Below the pieces are notes generated by a model that was given only the letters and a program-made list of their open reading frames with translations, did no database searches and was not told the origin of the DNA. Shown one piece after another: positions 60,291-64,000 of a stretch of DNA of 64,000 nt (position 1 is its first letter; each line of letters begins with the position of its first letter). Source of the DNA: Tetracentron sinense (taxonomy: Eukaryota > Streptophyta > Magnoliopsida > Trochodendrales > Trochodendraceae). The position numbers and the translations under genes were made by a program. Where the stretch lies: NCBI GenBank assembly GCA_015143295.1, contig CM026559.1, positions 20,846,826-20,910,825 of the forward strand, in the 5' to 3' direction.

Positions 60291-60905
60291 GGCTACATTC
60301 AAGCCAAGATGGCTCGTGAACTTTGGTTTGCTCGTTTGAGCCAACCTCAAGTTGGAAGTGTAGGCTCGAATTATCATCCAAGCCTTTGCTTGAATGTTTA
60401 AACAAGCTAAGCTTGAGCCAAATCCTATTGGATTTTGCTTGGCTCGAAGCCTTGCTTGTTTAGGGCTCGGTTCGGCTTGAAATATTATATATACGATAAT
60501 ATCCTTTATATTAATTATTATATAAATATAATAATAATGTTTAGCTTATAATATATAGTTTCAGGAATAAGAATAACAAGTTAAAAGCAATTTCCCTAAT
60601 CCCTAGCTCTTAATTTTTGATTAAGGACTATCATCAAATGTAATTTTTGTATATTATTGGATTAATTTTATGTATTTTATTGTATTGTAATTTAATAATA
60701 ATTTTTTATTAAATTCATGTAAAACTTATCTAAATAAATTTAAATTCGAATAAGCTTGAGCCAACCCGAGCTCGGCTCGGCTGAATGAAGTTTTGAACTT
60801 GAACGGTGCTCAAGCCTGTTCAAGTCAAGTTCAAGCCTAAACTTTTAAGCTCGAATCAAGCTAAGCTTGGCCAATTACTTCGGCTCGAAACTGGTCTAAG
60901 TTATT
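60291..60905. mobile_element. hAT-like MITE with 'ggctcg' subterminal repeats
   Basis: Starts near tagggctacattc and has dense gcttgagcc, ggctcgaagcc, ctcggctcgg words at both ends around an AT-rich core (60480-60740), like the 47.2-kb element. The right terminus is unclear. Confidence 0.5.
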
Positions 60906-60988
60906 ATCATATAAAACGGAGTCACTAGTAAATACTAGTTAGCTTCAAACATCTATTCTCTTCTTTGGCTTTTTCGTATGAATGGTTA

Positions 60989-63473
60989 TGTAGAACCCCG
61001 GAACCGAGTTCACTGGGCTATGAATAGTGCTGTGAATAATGCCAGTGAATAGTGTGTTAAGGCTTAAAACCTTGGGTTTTGTAATGGTTGTGTTATTATG
61101 CGGAAGAGGATTTTTAGATTCCAATTTATGTTCATGGTATTACAAATGTTTTAAAGTCTTAAGGGAGTTTCAATTTAATGTGTGAGAGTTAAAACATAAG
61201 TTTTGTAAAAAGTTCTAAGTGTGAAAAAGAGGGATGCCTTAGCATACCTCAACTTTAAGGAGCTCTAGAATTCTCACTGCTGATCAGAATTGAGTGATTC
61301 TTGAATTTTTGGAAAGGTATTTAAACCCTCTTTGAGGTTCATGCTAATCACATTTTTGGATTTTGAATCAGGGTTAAGTCAAAAGTCCGATTTCCGAAGT
61401 CGGATCTGTTGAAAATATGAGTTGCTGAAACCCATTTCCAGACCAGTCGGGTTTAGAGCCCATTTAGGTAATTAAAAACTAAAAATAAAGATTGGGCTAT
61501 TAGATACAAAATTGTTCTCCTTTCAATCATGAGTCAAACGCAAGTTGAATCGTCAAAATCCAAGTAGCGAGTCAACAGTTATGGCCGAAATACCAAAGTG
61601 GGTTAGCAACCAATCGACTGAACACAAATCTGGTCGATCGACCCTCCTTACCGGTTGACCGAACAGACCAAATTTTGTATGGTAAATATTTCCAAAGAGC
61701 TGATTTCAAACCGGTTAACCGATGGGAACCTCCGGTTGACCGAACCTCGCATTTCTAGCATTTTTTGGTCATTTTTAAGCCATTTCATTAAGGGTATGTT
61801 GATCTTTGACCACCCATTGCCCATATATACCCAAATTTCATGGGTTTGGGTTTCATAAACCCTCTAAGACACAATTGGAGAGATTTTAGAGAGAAGAAAA
61901 TGGAAGAAAAAGGTTCTTCTAGGGTTTGGCTTGTTAGGTCTTGAGATCAAGGTGGAAGCTCGACTCTTACTCCTCAAAGCTCGGAGTAACTCTTTCAAGC
62001 CTTCTCAACCCTTCTCAAAAGAGATTCAAGCTTTGCATAGTAAGTGATTCTACTACCTAACTTTGTTACTATACAAAGATGGAAAAGGTGATTAAATGGG
62101 TGAATTAAATAGAGATTAACCTTGCTATGATGCAAATAGTGAATATATGATTTGGGGTAAACTAGATTATGATCAAATGAGTAATAAGGGTTTATGATTT
62201 GGGGGTTTTTCAATAAGAGGGTTAATATAGCTATATTAGTAAGTGAATGTTAATATCTCTAAATAAATCATGATTTTAAATATGATGTGATAAACTAGGC
62301 TTAAAAGCCATGGTCTTGATGGTGGGATGAAATGAACGGAAATATGCTATGTTCTAGAATTATCTAATGATAGTACAATGCTAAGATGTCTTGTATGAAT
62401 TCATATGAATTGTTTAAGGTTTTCAAGATATGTATATATGATGATACTCACAAGCACTCCACACACGATAAGTTTTGCATGATCGAGGTTTTCACATAAG
62501 CATGTATTTCATGAATCATAAACAAGGTTTTTCTAAGGCAATTCATAAGAAAGAAGCATAAGCATTGACAAAGCCAAACTTTGGGTTGGTATCCTAAGAT
62601 CAGTTAGTTCATGCTCACATGGATCAAATCTAAGATCTTGCATAAACTCCAAGGATCAAAAGTCTCGCAAGGCCTTTCAAGAACTCGTAAGAATTTCATA
62701 AGTCTAAGATCTTACATATGACTCCAAGGATCATAAGCTCACAAGAAGCTCACAAAATCACAAGAAGGCTCACAAGAAAGCTCATAAGCTCACAAGAAAA
62801 GTTATAAGAACTCAAAAGCTCACAAGAACTCATAAGAAACCACGAGACTCATAAGCATTCATACGAACTCACAAGCATGCATAAGATAGTTGTTTGCCAT
62901 GTAAAGAACAAGTTTTATGAAAGATTTTCCATGACAAAGTTTTTAAGCATGAACTTGTGATTAGTATTTCTTTACGTAGTTGTGGTATGTAATATTATAA
63001 TTATCATAGCAGTGTTAGCTAGTAGTTTTGGGTCGCTGAGTATTCTATGCTCAGTCGTACATGTTATGTCGGCAGGTCAGTTCAACATCCCAACCCGGAG
63101 CCATGGGTTGAAGAAGAGTATGAGGAAGAAAGGGATCCGCCTATCCCGATGTAGTCATAGGAGGACAGAGACCTAGATAGGTGGCCCTATCTAGACTACT
63201 GCTGAGTGGAGAGTCTGTGAGGTTTCTTTTTGTATTTTGATAGGTGGGCATGTCTACCTCTATTTTTGTTATGTATGTACAAACTTGGAATACAGATTAT
63301 GTATAGAAAAAAATTTTGGGTTACGCTTCCGCTCTTTGATTTAAGTTTCCGCACTTCTTTATGTTTCCATTATGTTATGCCTTGAGTATTATTGCAGGAT
63401 GGTTTGGTATTAGATACGGCACATCACGAGCCAAAATATCCCTAACTCCCAGGGGGTATTTTGGGTCGCCACA
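60989..63473 (+). repeat. 5' LTR of the right-edge element
   Basis: 2485 bp. Includes a cluster of ccggttgaccgaac / ggtcgatcgacc words (61612-61746), TATA-like catatatacc (61821-61831), gggtttgggtttcataaaccc downstream, and a region rich in ctcacaagaa / ctcataag units (62690-62880). Confidence 0.8.
61612..61831 (+). promoter_or_regulatory. LTR promoter module: palindrome cluster plus TATA box
   Basis: ggtcgatcgacc and four ccggttgacc/ccggttaacc-type words precede the TATA-like catatata (61822). Same arrangement as in the LTRs at 24.0, 38.6, 52.3 and 59.4 kb. Confidence 0.5.
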
Positions 63474-64000
63474 GAGGTGATATCAGAGCCTAGGCTTTAG
63501 CTTTAGGGTCACTTAGAGTCTGATATCATGATTTAAACAAGGTATTAGACTTTAGGAAAAGAGTCATAGTATTCCAAGTATAGACTAATGATTTGGTCTT
63601 AGTCCATAACCAGTTGAAACCTAACCGAACTTAGTATCATATGCTAAAACCACAAATGGTATGCTTGTCTATTGTAGTATATACCTTGATGTATTACTAT
63701 TATATATCTTATGAATATGGAATGAGCTTGAAGTTATGATTGACATGAAGTTGGCTTCCAAGTTAGACTCATGTTCTGCTATTGTTCTCAGACTAAGTCA
63801 TAAGATGTAGCGGTCGAGGTCGCAAATACCAAACTCAGAACAATGGTAATAGAGGAGACCCTCCATCGAGTGATGAACAATCCGACATATCTCAGTTGTT
63901 AAATACTATGGTGGAAACCATCACCATGCTAGCAGCCCGACAACCTACTACTACCACTGCATTGGCAGACCCACCTCCTCCGCATCACACTTCAGGACTC

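Larger units (their letters stand above)
60989..64000 (+). mobile_element. Tekay-type LTR element, 5' part, cut by the window edge
   Basis: LTR 60989-63473 (TGTAGAACCCC to GGGTCGCCACA), then a primer-binding site tgatatcagagcc (63478-63490), an untranslated leader, and the start of gag by about 63.8 kb (translation in pieces resembles the gag N-terminus of the 50.9-59.8 kb element, for example LAARQPTTTTALADPPPPHH). The flank before the LTR is ggtta; the other side lies outside the window. The degree of breakage cannot be judged. Confidence 0.8.

Overview
The window is plant nuclear DNA: angiosperm-type intergenic sequence with one recognisable host gene and about 60 kb of layered transposable elements. 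The evidence is a plant receptor-like kinase, plant-type Ty3/gypsy (chromovirus/Tekay-like and Tat/Athila-like) and Ty1/copia elements, L1-type LINE relics, many short foldback and hAT/Mutator-type MITEs, and a nucleosome-length satellite array. The species cannot be named from this sequence alone.

Layout. 1-2.5 kb: a foldback repeat (related copy at 11.1-11.7 kb) and a Mutator-type MITE with a perfect 9-bp target duplication. 2.5-5.1 kb: an LRK10L/PR5K-type receptor-like kinase gene, probably a tiny first exon (2490-2529), a 1.33-kb intron holding a MITE, and one large exon (3864-5110) encoding the membrane segment, kinase domain and tail. 5.4-14.8 kb: two copies of a dispersed repeat, a LINE RNase H relic, several MITEs (two hAT-type with 8-bp duplications) and CT microsatellites. 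14.88-19.25 kb: about 25 tandem copies of a ~172-bp satellite monomer in two alternating types.

19.25-33.8 kb: an old minus-strand element with ~3-3.6 kb LTRs and only a gag region between them (TR-GAG-like). A + strand Tekay-type solo LTR (23575-29966, duplication GATTA) has inserted into it, and a minus-strand Tat/Athila-type relic (25608-28875, duplication ACGGG) lies inside that. 33.8-39.96 kb: an inverted fragment of the same long LTR, carrying two further solo LTRs (35155-36487 and 36837-39047). 40.4-46.8 kb: a hAT-like MITE hosting two other MITEs, a LINE relic, and a copia RNase H relic split by a 3.7-kb non-autonomous LTR element (42786-46516, duplication ATACT) that contains a fragment resembling a host G-type lectin receptor kinase.

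47-50.9 kb: hAT-type and foldback MITEs and AT microsatellites. 50873-59779: a young, nearly full-length minus-strand Tekay-type chromovirus (duplication AGAGA, LTRs ~99% alike by eye) with gag, pol and a chromodomain. 59.8-61 kb: more MITE relics. 60989 to the right edge: the 5' LTR, primer-binding site and start of gag of another Tekay-type element on the + strand, cut by the window.

The only likely functional host gene is the kinase. The most interesting sequence-level signals are the palindrome arrays placed just upstream of the TATA box in all the Tekay-type LTRs, the alternating satellite, the gag-only element, the captured lectin-kinase fragment, and the apparent lack of an ectodomain on the kinase gene. 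Comparisons were made by eye; no database search was possible.
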